From Kudoa neothunni (lineage: Eukaryota > Cnidaria), in NCBI GenBank assembly GCA_964304625.1, contig OZ199838.1, forward strand, positions 4,092,001-4,156,000: 64,000 bases of DNA, given 5' to 3'. Made by a program: the position numbers and the translations under genes. Shown piece after piece: positions 23,737-34,480 of this stretch (its first letter is position 1; every line of letters starts with the position of its first letter). The notes under the pieces are model-generated. The model had not been told where the DNA came from, made no database searches, and was given only the letters and a program-made list of their open reading frames with translations.

Positions 23737-24171
23737 CAGCATTGTCAACCCATATTGGGCATTTGGTCAAATTTTTACCGGACAAAATCAGGAAAACAGA
23801 CTTTTCTGTAAACGACTGAATTAAGATTTAATTATATGTATAAATATTATGTAAATTTATAATTAACTCAGAAACTTTAAAGTTGTGACGCCACTAGTTC
23901 GATGTATTCAAAATTCCCTCATTCCAATAAGATCATCTAATGTAGAGCACAACATTCTATTTCTTCTAATGGTTTAGGTAGTTCCTGAAAAAGAAAATGC
24001 ACGTTTGGCAAAACGTCAATCAGAGTTAGTTAATGTAAAGATGTGATATATTTTTCGTTGGAATGAAAACAATTTTTCCAACAAACAATACTCAAAAAGA
24101 CGATTATTGAAATTTTAATGAATCTAGCTTTGTTTTTATTCCTGTTTAATCCCTTTAATCTGTCTACTACA
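23737..24171 (+). repeat. Truncated copy of the 58378 hAT family
   Basis: It starts with CAGCATTGTCAACCC and runs for about 430 bp in parallel with 58378-58780. Shared stretches include TTAATTATATGTATAAATAT, AAGATCATCTAATGTAGAGC and ATCAGAGTTAGTTAA. It ends where the Tc1 element begins. The right-hand part of the family is not found beyond that element, so the copy is truncated. Confidence 0.65.
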
Positions 24172-25748
24172 TACAGTATTTCAAGACCTAAATGCAACTG
24201 CGTCCGATCAAAATGCAACCCCATGCAATAATGTCCAAAAAAGGAAATATGTTATCTTAAGTGATGATATGAAACAAATGTCAGTTTCACTAGCTGAAGT
24301 TCATAACCTCCTTCGTATAATTTCAAATTATTTCTAGGATGGATACTCTAACAAATACATTGCCGAGAAAATGGGTGTACATAAATCAACCATTGGGCGC
24401 ATTCTGAAGACAAAATCGATGACTACCGAATTAAGTTCACCAAAAAAGAAAGGGGGTGACAGACGGTCAAAATTGACTGAAACCCATAAATTATACATCC
24501 GCGAACTTGTGGAGGAGGATTGCACCATTACATTAAATTCTATTACTGAAAAAGTTCTAGAATTTTTTGGTATAAATGTTTCTCGTCAAACAATTGCGAA
24601 TTGTTTGAGAGATTTCCATTATACCTTAAAAAAAATTTCCATTGTACCCCTAGGAAGAAATTTTCAGGATTGTATTGAAACGAGAAAAAGGTTTATTATC
24701 ATTTTAAAAAATTGCGTAAAAATGAATAGATACGTGATACAATGTCTGGAACTGAAGCCTCGTCATTCTACGGTCATCTATATAGATGAATCGGGCTTTT
24801 CATTGTCAATGAGAAGAACATTTGGACGAGCACTTTCAGGGTCAAGAGCGAATCTGAAAGTGAAAAGCATTCGCTCTAAAAATATTACATTAATCGCGGC
24901 AATAAGCTCGGAACGGGTGTGGACATTCCACGTAGAAAATGGAACGGTCAACCAACAAGTTTTTTCTATTTTCATAGACAAACTATTTTCCGACTTAAGC
25001 TGCAATGGAGTTGATAACGCCCTATTAATAATGGACAATGTGAGATTCCAAAAACGGATCTAGTAAGGGATCAAATTCAATCCACAAACCATACGTTATT
25101 ATTTCTTCCGCCATACTTTCCGTTCCTCAATCCTATTGAGGAGTTCTTCCATCAAATTAAGTCCATTATAAGAAACTGCGGGACCATTTAATCAGGAGGA
25201 ATTGATCAACGCAATTATGACTAGCTCAGATGGAGTTTCTTGTGACCAACTACAAAATTATGCGAATCATGCGGAATCCTATTTCGCAGCATGTATTAAT
25301 TCGGAAGAAATTAACAATTAGATTAATTTTACGTTGTGCTAAAAACATGAAGTTTAATTTGGTGCCAATTAATATTTCATTTTTGTTTATGTATGTCAAG
25401 AAGATTACAAATCTAAAAGTGGTAATTAAAGAAGCAGTAAAATCTTACATTGAAACAGTATATGTTTGAGAAGCGTAAGTATTGAGAATGACACCTTGAT
25501 TAAATCGATGACAAAAATGAATAAAAATTTAATTCCTTTATGTATTTAAATAAATATGAATAAACTCTATGAGTACAAAAAATTATTTGATGCAATCCGT
25601 TAATCACATAAAATTCGAAATATTATTCACTCTATCATAACTAACCATGTAGAATATTGTTAAAAAATATCTTAATTTTATACAAATTAAATCTAAAAAA
25701 AATAAGTTGTTTATTTAAAAAGTTGCATTTAGGTCTTGAAATACTGTA
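24172..25748 (+). mobile_element. Tc1/mariner-type element
   Basis: The ends are inverted repeats, CAGTATTTCAAGACCTAAAT at 24174 and its inverse ending at 25746, flanked on both sides by the TA target. The 1573 bp interior carries one transposase gene broken by frameshifts. The left end abuts a truncated hAT copy. Confidence 0.85.
24240..25320 (+). pseudogene. Tc1-like DDE transposase, two frameshifts
   Basis: A first coding piece (KRKYVILSDDMKQ, frame open up to 24298) joins DGYSNKYIAEKMGVHKSTIG through a 39 bp GT...AG intron at 24299-24337. This gives a continuous helix-turn-helix. The catalytic core follows: YIDESGFSL (first D), LIMDNVRF (second D), and after a one-base frameshift near 25050 NPIEEFFHQIK (E). 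A second shift near 25190 leads into the C-terminal piece. The catalytic triad residues are all still encoded but not in one frame. No in-frame ATG was found for the first piece. Confidence 0.8.
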
Positions 25749-26055
25749 TATAAAACTGAAGTGTCCGTGTGTGTCAGTAAGTACGCATGTGCGTCCTAAT
25801 TTTTTCCTTATAGGGTGACATTTATGGAATTTTTTAAAAATCAAGTCGTTTCAAAAAAATCCTTAAATCGTTTTCACACTACCATATGTTTCCATAAGTG
25901 TTTAGAAAATTGTGATTTTGTCAATTCAATGTTTGTTTATTGGATTACTTGAGTTCAACAATAGAATTAACACCTGCTTGACTTGCTGATGGTCGGTTGA
26001 AGTTAACTTTCCTCCTTATATGCTCTATTAAATGTCAATTACGCGATGCCATGTA

Positions 26056-26883
26056 TCTTTATATATAAGGTTGGCGTTTCTATTTGGATGTTTGTGCAAA
26101 TACATTCCTTATTTGTGGAGTTTTAGCGTATTTGACTTGATAAACACATTTTTAAGGTTCTGTTAATGGTTTTAGATATGACAAGAAATCTATATATGTT
26201 CCATGAATAACGAATTGGTGGAGAATGTTAAAATTACATTGATTGGAGCATTATAATGGAAATATTGCGTCCGTAGATTTCATTGAAATCGTCCGCTAAG
26301 TTTAACTTTCCTTGATTAAATTCAATGCAGATGGTTGTACTTTTACTTCATCCGATTATTCAAATTGTTTATGTTGAAGTTGACGCGACTTGTGGCTGTT
26401 TATGGGACAAAGTGCGTTAAGTCCTTGCCGGGCCAAGAGATATTAATTTGGTTAATAAAAATTAATTTCCGTCTCTTTTCTTCTATCTCTATATCTTTTT
26501 ATATTTATTTTTCTCCCGTAAACAGTGATTCACAGACTTTCTGATCCGAGCCAGAAATAACGTTTTAAATGGCACTTTAGGGAATTTAAATAATTCGGGG
26601 ATGCAAATTAAATACGACACTTATGTTAAATTATTTAGTTTTTGTGACGGGTCCCCAAATTTTTGAATGGGCGCCGGGATTGGTACACTTCTTCGCAGAA
26701 ATGATTATAATTTAAATTTCGCTAATCCAAGTCGTTGAAAGTATGTCACTTGAAAATTTTTAGTTATTTTGCATCTATGGGTTAATTTGAAACCTCATTA
26801 TATTTTGTGAATGTTATTAAGAAAAATATCCATGCGAAATCTTCCCCAAACAACGCTGGGCAGTTCCCGCTAGTATATATACA
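26056..26883 (+). mobile_element. Possible non-autonomous Helitron
   Basis: The left end is TC followed by TTTATATATAAGG and lies after A. The right end is GCTGGGCAGTTCCCGCTAG: a short GC-rich hairpin followed by CTAG, with T next. This fits the Helitron pattern of TC...CTRR inserted between A and T without duplication. The 828 bp have no Rep/helicase frame. Similar TATATA-AAA...GTGTGTGTC starts followed by AGTACGCATGTGC occur at about 25747 and 26884, so several related ends sit in tandem. Confidence 0.4.
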
Positions 26884-29139
26884 AAGTTCTTATGTTTGTC
26901 AGTGTGTGTGTTTGCAGCAGTACGCATGTGCCATGGAGAAAATGTTTTTGAATATAACCTTTAGATTTTATTTGAATAGATGATACCATTAATAAAAATC
27001 GTTCATTCACCTAGACATATAAATATAATCAATACTGCAGTCAGAAGTAAGATATTTTCTGGTTGTTTACTCAAATAGCAAATTAAGAAGTACCTGTATA
27101 ATATTTAATAGTTGTTCACTGCAGAGTAATAGTCAATTAGAATGAACTTTTACTCACTGCATACAAAGAGAATCTTCTAATTATGATGTATAATGTTGTA
27201 GAAATGTTACATATGCCTGTTTGGGGTAATTTTAAGACAGATGATGCCACTAGAGCCATATTTACAAGAGATGTAGCATTTCCCTTAAAATTTGAAGCAT
27301 AGCAAAATTATTTAGGTTGTATTTTCACTTTTCAAGTGTTATGGATATAGTTAAGCGAAAATATTACGATCATTTTAAATAAAACACATAATTTCGGATT
27401 ATAGGTTCTTGCTATCAAGGAATAATTTGGTAGTTCTATAAGCATTCTAAAATCGATGCAAGATGTGTGTAGAGTTTTCAAATAATTAAATTTATGTGAT
27501 AACTTCTTAAATGAAAATTTCTTTTTATCAAATATATCGATTGAGATTGAAACTATATTCGCCTTTTCGATAAGTTTTTACTCATTTTTTGGTTGTCCTG
27601 AAATTTCTTGCAAAACAGCTAGCATCATTAATTCGATAAGTTTCAATATTTTATGAGATAATTTGTAAAATAATGTTTAAGTTCTTAATAACCTAATTGT
27701 TCCTTACCCTCAGGTCTTAAGGTTAATATTCAAATCAATATATAATTTTCTTTTCGCTAAAACTAATTCCTTATGATATAAAATCTGCATGAAAATATGT
27801 TACGCCCCATTCTGTACGTAATTTAAGAATTTATATTCATGATTACTTTTGCACAAAATACAGTCCCCTCTGAATATATACCATGTAATTTAATAAGAAA
27901 TTATTGGTCTATTCGATCTAACCGATATTTTCACAAAGTTTTCGTTAATTTAAAAATAGTTCAATACGAAGAAATTTGTTTGGGGAAATCAAACTGTACG
28001 TTTATTTTTAAAAAAGGTGCACTCCTTCGAGAAAACCAGTTGATATTTAAGCATTACTGTAATTCTTTAAATCAAAAACTCCTTTACATTTTAGATTTAA
28101 TCGTATTTTGTTAATTAAATTTGTATTTTTCTAACCAGTGAGTATTATTATTAAAACCTCATTAACATCCTTTATAAAATTGCAATAAAAGGAGTAACAA
28201 TTAATATTTTTATTTCTGACGTACCTTAGGTCGGTTTTATTTTTTTTATCGTTTGTAGACTAACAATACATTTTATAAACAGAAGGATTAATTTTCATCG
28301 CAAAATTTTAGAAAGAACTGAAAGTTTTATTTAAGTTACTTAACGATTTGGTTTAATAAATAAATCAATTAATTTTGTTAATTAAATCGCTCATAAAATT
28401 GAGATGATTATATTTTTTTAATAATGAAAATAATTCTTAACAAAAAATATATATAAACTAAAAAATATGTTATTAGATTGTTTTATTTAATATAAAAAAT
28501 GTTCAGCTGATGTATAAAAATGATGGGAAAGATAATTTATAAGAAAGTATGTTCAACTAATTAAAACGATTGAATCATATAATTTTAGAACATACACACT
28601 GTTAAAAATGTATTTAAGATGTACAATTAACTTCTGAGTTAATGCATGGAAATTGAAGTAGGTTTTCATTGGTTTTTAGAAATTTATCGAAGATTTCACG
28701 TATGCAGACGGTGTTGTATTTTGGATTTAGCGCAAAAATCAGAAGTTATCATAATTAGTTGAATCTTTGTTGTTAGTATTCTTTTATTTTATTATAAACA
28801 TTCGTTGAATAGTTGCCGAAAAAACAACGCTCCAAAAGTTCTATTTAGATGCTTTATCCTACTCTATTATCGGATCGAGAATTCATTTCTTTAAGCGTTA
28901 ATAAATATTTGCATATCTAAATTTCCCTAACTTATAAATTACCACCCTTTTTAATTAATTTTAAGTATTGATTGTAAAAAAAGTTACAACTACGGCTAAC
29001 GTAATCGTAGACATTATTTCAACCATGTGGCTTAATATATATATATATATAATCCCCAATATGATGCTTAAAGTCTCGTTTTTTTAAAGGAAATGGCTAT
29101 GGACATAGATTATAATTTATAATATACATATAGGTATAG
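26884..29139. other. Intergenic, AT-rich
   Basis: It begins with a Helitron-like start (TATATATAC ... GTGTGTGTG) at 26884. Otherwise nothing was recognised. A 91-residue frame at 27839-28114 has no family resemblance and was not called. Confidence 0.45.
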
Positions 29140-29320
29140 TTTTGACCGCGTTTAATTATTTTTGGCCCCTAGGAGCGTTAGAGATAGGCTAAAAATAAGT
29201 AAATACCGCGGATTCTAAAAAATAAACCTTATAGATCAACTATAAATAGGAGTTGCCATATTGGATTAAAAACTTACGTGTCAATATCCAGTGCCTTTTT
29301 TAAACCCTTAATCTCAAAAT
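29140..29320 (+). repeat. Dispersed repeat family R1, copy 4
   Basis: It shares TTTAATTATTTTTGGCC, the inverse GGCTAAAAATAAGTAAAT, CTATAAATAGGAGT and GGATTAAAAACTT with the other copies. Confidence 0.5.
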
Positions 29321-29429
29321 GTGAGAATGACAAGAACACGTACGAAAAACGTAAAAATAAAAAAAGTTCGTGCATGTTCACAGGCGGAATCATGAAATAT
29401 TTCAGAAGTTAGTAAAATTTAGTTCTGAG

Positions 29430-29830
29430 CATTGTAATAAATGGTTGCGGGCGGAGTTCGAATTTGCGAACCATAGTTTAATTGACGGAGGTGTCATACC
29501 GCTCTGTAGCTAAAGTGTACTTTAGCACTAGTGCGCGAGTGGATTTTTACGAAAAAACCGAAGTATAATAAAAACATATATTTAATCGCTCAAAAGGATT
29601 TTTTCCATTCAGGGCGTTCAAACAAATCAAATTGAAAGCATTTGGGGAAGCTTGTAAACGGAAATTTAATGCTATTCGGAATAAGAAATCTATTTTAATA
29701 AAGTTTTATTTATCAGAATATATATTTATATTATACTTTGTTTTTTTCCTAAAAATCCACTCGCGCACTAATGCTAAAGTTCACTTTGGCCCCGCTCTGC
29801 TGCCGATTGCTCATACATTAACTTTGATCA
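29430..29830 (-). repeat. tRNA-derived SINE head split by a MITE
   Basis: On the minus strand the outer pieces read GGCAGCAGAGCGG (A-box-like), then ATGACACCTCCGTCA, then a T-arm-like GGTTCGCAAATTCGAACTCC. This is the order of a tRNA. The A-box region is interrupted by the MITE at 29508-29791, whose 8-bp duplication CCGCTCTG is part of the A box. Confidence 0.5.
29508..29791. mobile_element. Short MITE with 45-bp inverted repeats
   Basis: Left AAAGTGTACTTTAGCACTAG onward and right (inverse) AAAGTGAACTTTAGCATTAG onward match over about 45 bp, including TGCGCGAGTGGATTTTTA. The octamer CCGCTCTG lies on both sides (29500-29507 and 29792-29799), as expected for hAT-type insertion. Confidence 0.75.
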
Positions 29831-30325
29831 CATTTTTTTAACTAGCCATTACTTCTTTTAAGTATTTTGTAATAGAAGTACACCTCTATTGGGAGGTGAT
29901 TCCAATGTCTGAATTTAGTTCGTAACGCCTAAGTACCCTAAGCACGAATGTGATTCGTTTTTTAATTTATCAGCTATTGCTCCTAAAACCTTTATTTTCT
30001 TACAATATTTAATATACGCTCTACTAATAAATATTTTTTAAAATTATATAACATAAATTTAAATGAAATAATATTTAAAAAAACAATGTTTCTATTGAAC
30101 AAATCCTATCAGGTCAAATTTAAAAATATTCTCGAATTCATATAAACTTAGAAGTGAGAAAGAAAACCCAAGGCAAAAATAATCAAAACCAAGTGAAATT
30201 TTAATCACGTGGCTTAAACATGGGAGTGTTGGTGAGACTAACCTTAAAAAATAATGAAATATTATTTCGCCATTTGAATAAAATGGTTTTTTAATTTTAC
30301 GATTCTCGAGTGACCTATTTTGTAG
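29831..30325. other. Intergenic, upstream of METTL17
   Basis: Nothing was recognised. The first METTL17 exon, with a mitochondrial targeting sequence, may lie here. Confidence 0.4.
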
Positions 30326-32342
30326 TTTAAATCAACACTAGCCATCTCGAGCAGAGGCGAAATCGAAAACGACCCAGTTCAAGACAGTGTTTTAGAGTAT
30401 AAGCCGCAAGGAGAAAGCGTGAAAACCTATATGATCCCAAAACCTAATTTTTCTATGAGGAATGTAGACCTTCCACCACTTTTAAAGCGGAATATGATTG
30501 AATTTTGTAGAGGTAACACAAGCATTTACAGTTTTGTCTGAATTCGATTAGCTTTCCCCAAGAAACAACTTCTAGCTGATGGGAGAAAGTTAAGTGATTT
30601 TTTGAAATTGCGGCACAAGAGCATGGCCCAAGTGGTACCGTCATCTCGGAACTATATCCGGAAATATTTGTTTCGGGAGGAATTAAAAGAGTTTGAGAAA
30701 AAGCCTCGTAATTACAAAATGGTTCTGTATGGGGAGCGTGAGAGTGTTTCTTATTTGTCCTCAATGTCTCCTCAAGTTTTTGCTGCTAATGTTAGAGTTT
30801 TAAACGAGGTCTTTTATATTGTTTTAAATGACGGTCATATCGAATGGAATTTTGTGCGCGTTTAGTTGAAACTAAGATACCGAGACTTTCGCCCTACGAG
30901 TATTTTAGATTTTGGGAGTGGCACCGGAATGACCATATGGTACGGTTTATTTTTGAGTTAGCCTTTAAGTTAGAAATAATTAGGGCAGCAAATCAGGTTT
31001 GGAATAATGTCAATTTTTCTGTTGATTGTATTGAACCAAGCAGACCAATGGTAGAATTGGCCAAAACACTAATGAACGGTACAATCCACGCCTGTTAACT
31101 ATTAAAAATAGCACCATTTAAATAGATAAAGAGAACCCTAACAAGGATTCTATTTTCAATGGCATCAATTTCTCTCCATTTTTCTATAAGGATGTATTTT
31201 AGACTTTTTAGTTTTTATTTATTTTGATTTTAGAAGATGTATGATGTTGTGGTAACCAGTTTTAGTCTTACTGAATTCCCTCATTATCACACCAGAAAAA
31301 CTATTATCAAAGAGTTGTGGAAACGGACTAGAAATTTTTTAGTATTATTTAATAACAGTTTTGTTTATTGAATTTTTTTTCCATAGGTTGTTATTGACCA
31401 CGGAAATTGGAATGGGTTCAAAAGTATTTTGGCTGCAAGACAATTAGCAACCACCAAATCTATAAAGGGTGATTCTGCTTCGATAGTTTCACCTGTAGGT
31501 TTCTATAATATATCCCACAGAATTTTCATAACGGGTTTAATCGATTAGTGTCCACACATAAAAAAATGTCCTCGCACCAAATATGCTGAAAATAATGCTG
31601 AATTGCCATGTTCATTCAGTCAATATGCAAATGTTGCCTACAGCGAGGTAGTATCATCGATAACCAACCATATTTTACGTAGTCACGATAGATACATCGG
31701 AAACGTTGGAATTATTCTAAAATACCATACAGTTTTATAATACTGAGAAAAGGAGGTCATGGTGCAGGTATTTGAGTTTTGCTTGAAAAACAATATTTAC
31801 CTAGATTAACATAACCTGTAGAATTCCCATTTTATCGAATCCTTGATTACCCAATGAGAAGAAGTAAACATATAATTTGTCATTTTTGTACTCCTGATGG
31901 CAACATTGAAAAACATGTGTTCACTAAAAGAAGACACAAGTAGCTCACTCTTGTTGAATTATTTATTCATCTCAATATGTTTAGGGAAGCCTATAGTGCT
32001 CTGAGATTTGATGTGAATAGTGGTGACGAACTAATACTTCCCAAAGACTATCCAAACTCGTTAGTCCCATTTAATACATACGGAAAGTTGAAGTCAGAAC
32101 TGGAAAATGACGTTCTTATCCCTAATCCAGCCCTACCAAACACCGATGCATATACTTCTGCAGTTATTGATGCATATACAAACTTAGAAGGTGATAGTGA
32201 TATCGGTGACGATGATGAGATTGTGAAAGATGATAAAAAAATGCTGAAAAACTTAAAAGAAAATCAGTTTATATCGCTAGATCAGATTGAGGATTTTATC
32301 GAATACCCAGATGTTTATGACGAAGAAAAAATTAACAATTAG
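30326..32342 (+). CDS. METTL17: METTL17/Rsm22-like mitoribosome assembly factor, 5' end uncertain
   Basis: Mitochondrial methyltransferase-fold protein; in the family it helps mature the small mitoribosomal subunit and carries an Fe-S site. Exons: 30326-30512, 30552-30808, 30866-30944, 30989-31078, 31126-31193, 31234-31341, 31387-31494, 31549-31647, 31692-31767, 31822-31939, 31985-32342. Introns are 39-57 bp, in phase, 515 residues. In order: LYGERESVSYL, the SAM motif ILDFGSGTGMTIWY, VDCIEPSRPM, YDVVVTSFSLTEFP, VIDHGNWNGF, the cysteine motif CPHIKKCPRTKY with PCSFSQYANVAYSE, FIILRKGG, and a closing EAYSALRF. The four family cysteines are suggested by CPHIKKCP, PCSF and CHFCTP. The C-terminus runs about 100 residues beyond the family end in an acidic tail (DSDIGDDDEIVKDD). 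The frame is open from an acceptor at 30325; the first in-frame ATG is 30431. Confidence 0.82.
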
Positions 32343-32372
32343 ATTAAAAATGCACAAATGTTTTTATACAAT

Positions 32373-33106
32373 TTATTTTTTTTGTTTTTTCTCTATGTTT
32401 GAGTCAAATAAAATATGTTGAGTATTTGTTGGTTGAATTAGGAGGTCATTTCTTTGAAAGAATTTATCTATCACTTTGATACCACATCTGCCAGGGCGTC
32501 TTTCGCGGAAACGTTCACACTCCCTTGGTACCCTAAAACATAGTTGGTCGATTAGATCTATTCTATCTGAACCAAGATTCATATTATATACTTTGTGAAT
32601 TCATCGCAGCAAGGATATGGATCGTTTATATCGTTAATAAATTTTTCATATTGTTCTCTATCTTCATGGAAATATTTCCTCATATCCTCGGTTTTTGGAT
32701 TAGGAGGAACAAAACAAAACCATCCACGCTCCAATTCGTTAGCTCTTACCGATAGTGAATGTACTCGTATTTGCCCTCTGTTTTTGTACAGTTTAAATGC
32801 ATTTTTCTCTCGTATTTTCATGAATTCAGTGTATTTAGCGTCGAGCTTTTCTTTCTACACAATATATTAGGAACATTTATGCTGAAATAAAATTACTTTT
32901 CTTAGATAAGGAGCACGAAGATAGAATGGAAGTTTGGATTCTTTGTACAATTCAAAAGTTGTTTTAATCGGTCCTTTTGACCTTTTTATCCTTTTTCTTG
33001 GAAGTGGAGGAATTATTTTTGTTTCATATATTTTTTTAATCGAAAATTTATTTTGAGATAAAAGTCTAAAAAAATGGCTGTACATTGTAGAGCGCCCAAA
33101 AAACAT
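32373..33106 (-). CDS. Unrecognised basic protein, possibly mitochondrial
   Basis: Exons 33106-32897, 32854-32592 and 32532-32373 join through 42 and 59 bp introns into 210 residues. A read through intron 2 would hit a stop, so splicing is required. I do not recognise the family. The N-terminus is basic and hydroxylated without acidic residues for the first 20 positions (RLLSQNKFSIKK), which would suit a mitochondrial presequence. A proline/arginine patch (PPLPRKRIKRSKGP) follows. The C-terminal part has four cysteines around VPRECERFRERRPGRCG. It ends 30 bp from METTL17 in convergent orientation. A mitoribosomal protein is a guess only. Confidence 0.6.
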
Positions 33107-34373
33107 GGGATAATTTTAGCGTTAAACATCGGAATGATTCGCAAAGTGCAATTATTTACTCTTAGTTTATTTATATGTTTATTTACATAGAAAATACTTT
33201 ATTAAATTTTAAAAATTCGCACTTTTCAATGTGATTAATTTTGTATATTTCTCCGTATATATTTCTATAACCCACTGCTTCCCAGACCCCCAAATAGTTC
33301 GGGAGACAGTAACTGGAGATCTGAGACCCATACTTTGAGTCAGAGAAAAAATTTTTTACGAACTATCATGCTTCGTACGTAATGTATTGATTCTATTTGA
33401 TCCGAATCTCTCTCGAAAATACATCATGTGTGCAATCGAAGCTGAAATAAATTTAATAAACAATAATCATTTGAAGAATTTTACTAAAAATTAATCTTCA
33501 TTTTCAAATTAATATTTTTTTCGTTAGTATGTAAAAAAATGAAAATTTATTTCTTTTCTATTCATAAGTAGATTACTGAATTGAATTTTTATGTGCTCCA
33601 AATTAATAAAATATTAAATGTTTACATTTTAAAAAACATAAAAAAATCATAAAATATTTTAAAATAAATTGAATTCTTAAAAAAACAAAAAAAAACTAAA
33701 GTAAAATAGTAATTAATCTTTAACAAGCGCCAAAATTAAGTTTTTAGGTTTATTTGTTGAATAATATTAAATTTGTATACCTCAAGTTATAATCAATTTG
33801 CATTCAAGAATTATATAAACTAAAATTTAACATTAAATATTTTGTCACATGTTTATTTTTCTCATTTAATTTGTAAATTTATAATCAAAACAAAAAATAC
33901 CAAATTCTCCGAATGCGAGAACATTCACTCCACATACGATATTTTTCATTTAAATATTAAATATCCAGTTAATTTATAAATCATGATTTATACATATTTT
34001 ATTTAAGAAATATCTCGTTTAAACTTCGTTATTGTGAGAAAGAGATGAAAAATGTCCAAACATTTAATTTATTTACACATTTTTTCTAATTAAGGTATAC
34101 TGATTATTTTTATTTTTCATGTAATTTAGTAGAAATATTTTTCGCATCTAAAAATAAATCCGCCTGACAACTTTTTTGAGAAGGATTTCGATAAATATAA
34201 TGAATCTGGAAGAGCTTTTATTGTGTTTCCTCGAAAATAAGACACGGCCTTATATTAACCTTACACTAGAAATAGCTACTAGCTCTTATATTTCTGACAA
34301 CAAATCAAAAGGATTATAATTTAAGTGAATATCTAAAAAGTCATGTTAATAAAGTTTTATGACAAAAAATTGT
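33107..34373. other. Intergenic, very AT-rich
   Basis: Nothing was recognised apart from a slightly GC-richer patch at about 33270-33330. Confidence 0.45.
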
Positions 34374-34470
34374 TACAGTGGGTGACGGTTAACACGTAAT
34401 CCCTTCAGGATTGGTGAAAAGTGCGAAATAGCCACCAATGCTCGGTAATATATACTTTTGAGGTACATGC
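34374..34470 (+). repeat. Mariner-like terminal repeat, plus orientation
   Basis: TACAGTGGGTGACGGTTAA, then ACGTAATCCCTT, GCGAAATAGCC and CCAATGCTCGGTAAT. The block at 53695-53795 is the same sequence inverted. TA followed by CAGTGG is typical of Tc1/mariner ends; no transposase was found with either. Confidence 0.55.
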
Positions 34471-34480
34471 ATACATTTAA

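Noticed and set aside
27839-28114. 91-residue plus-strand frame
   Set aside because: No family resemblance, no splice context and composition close to background.
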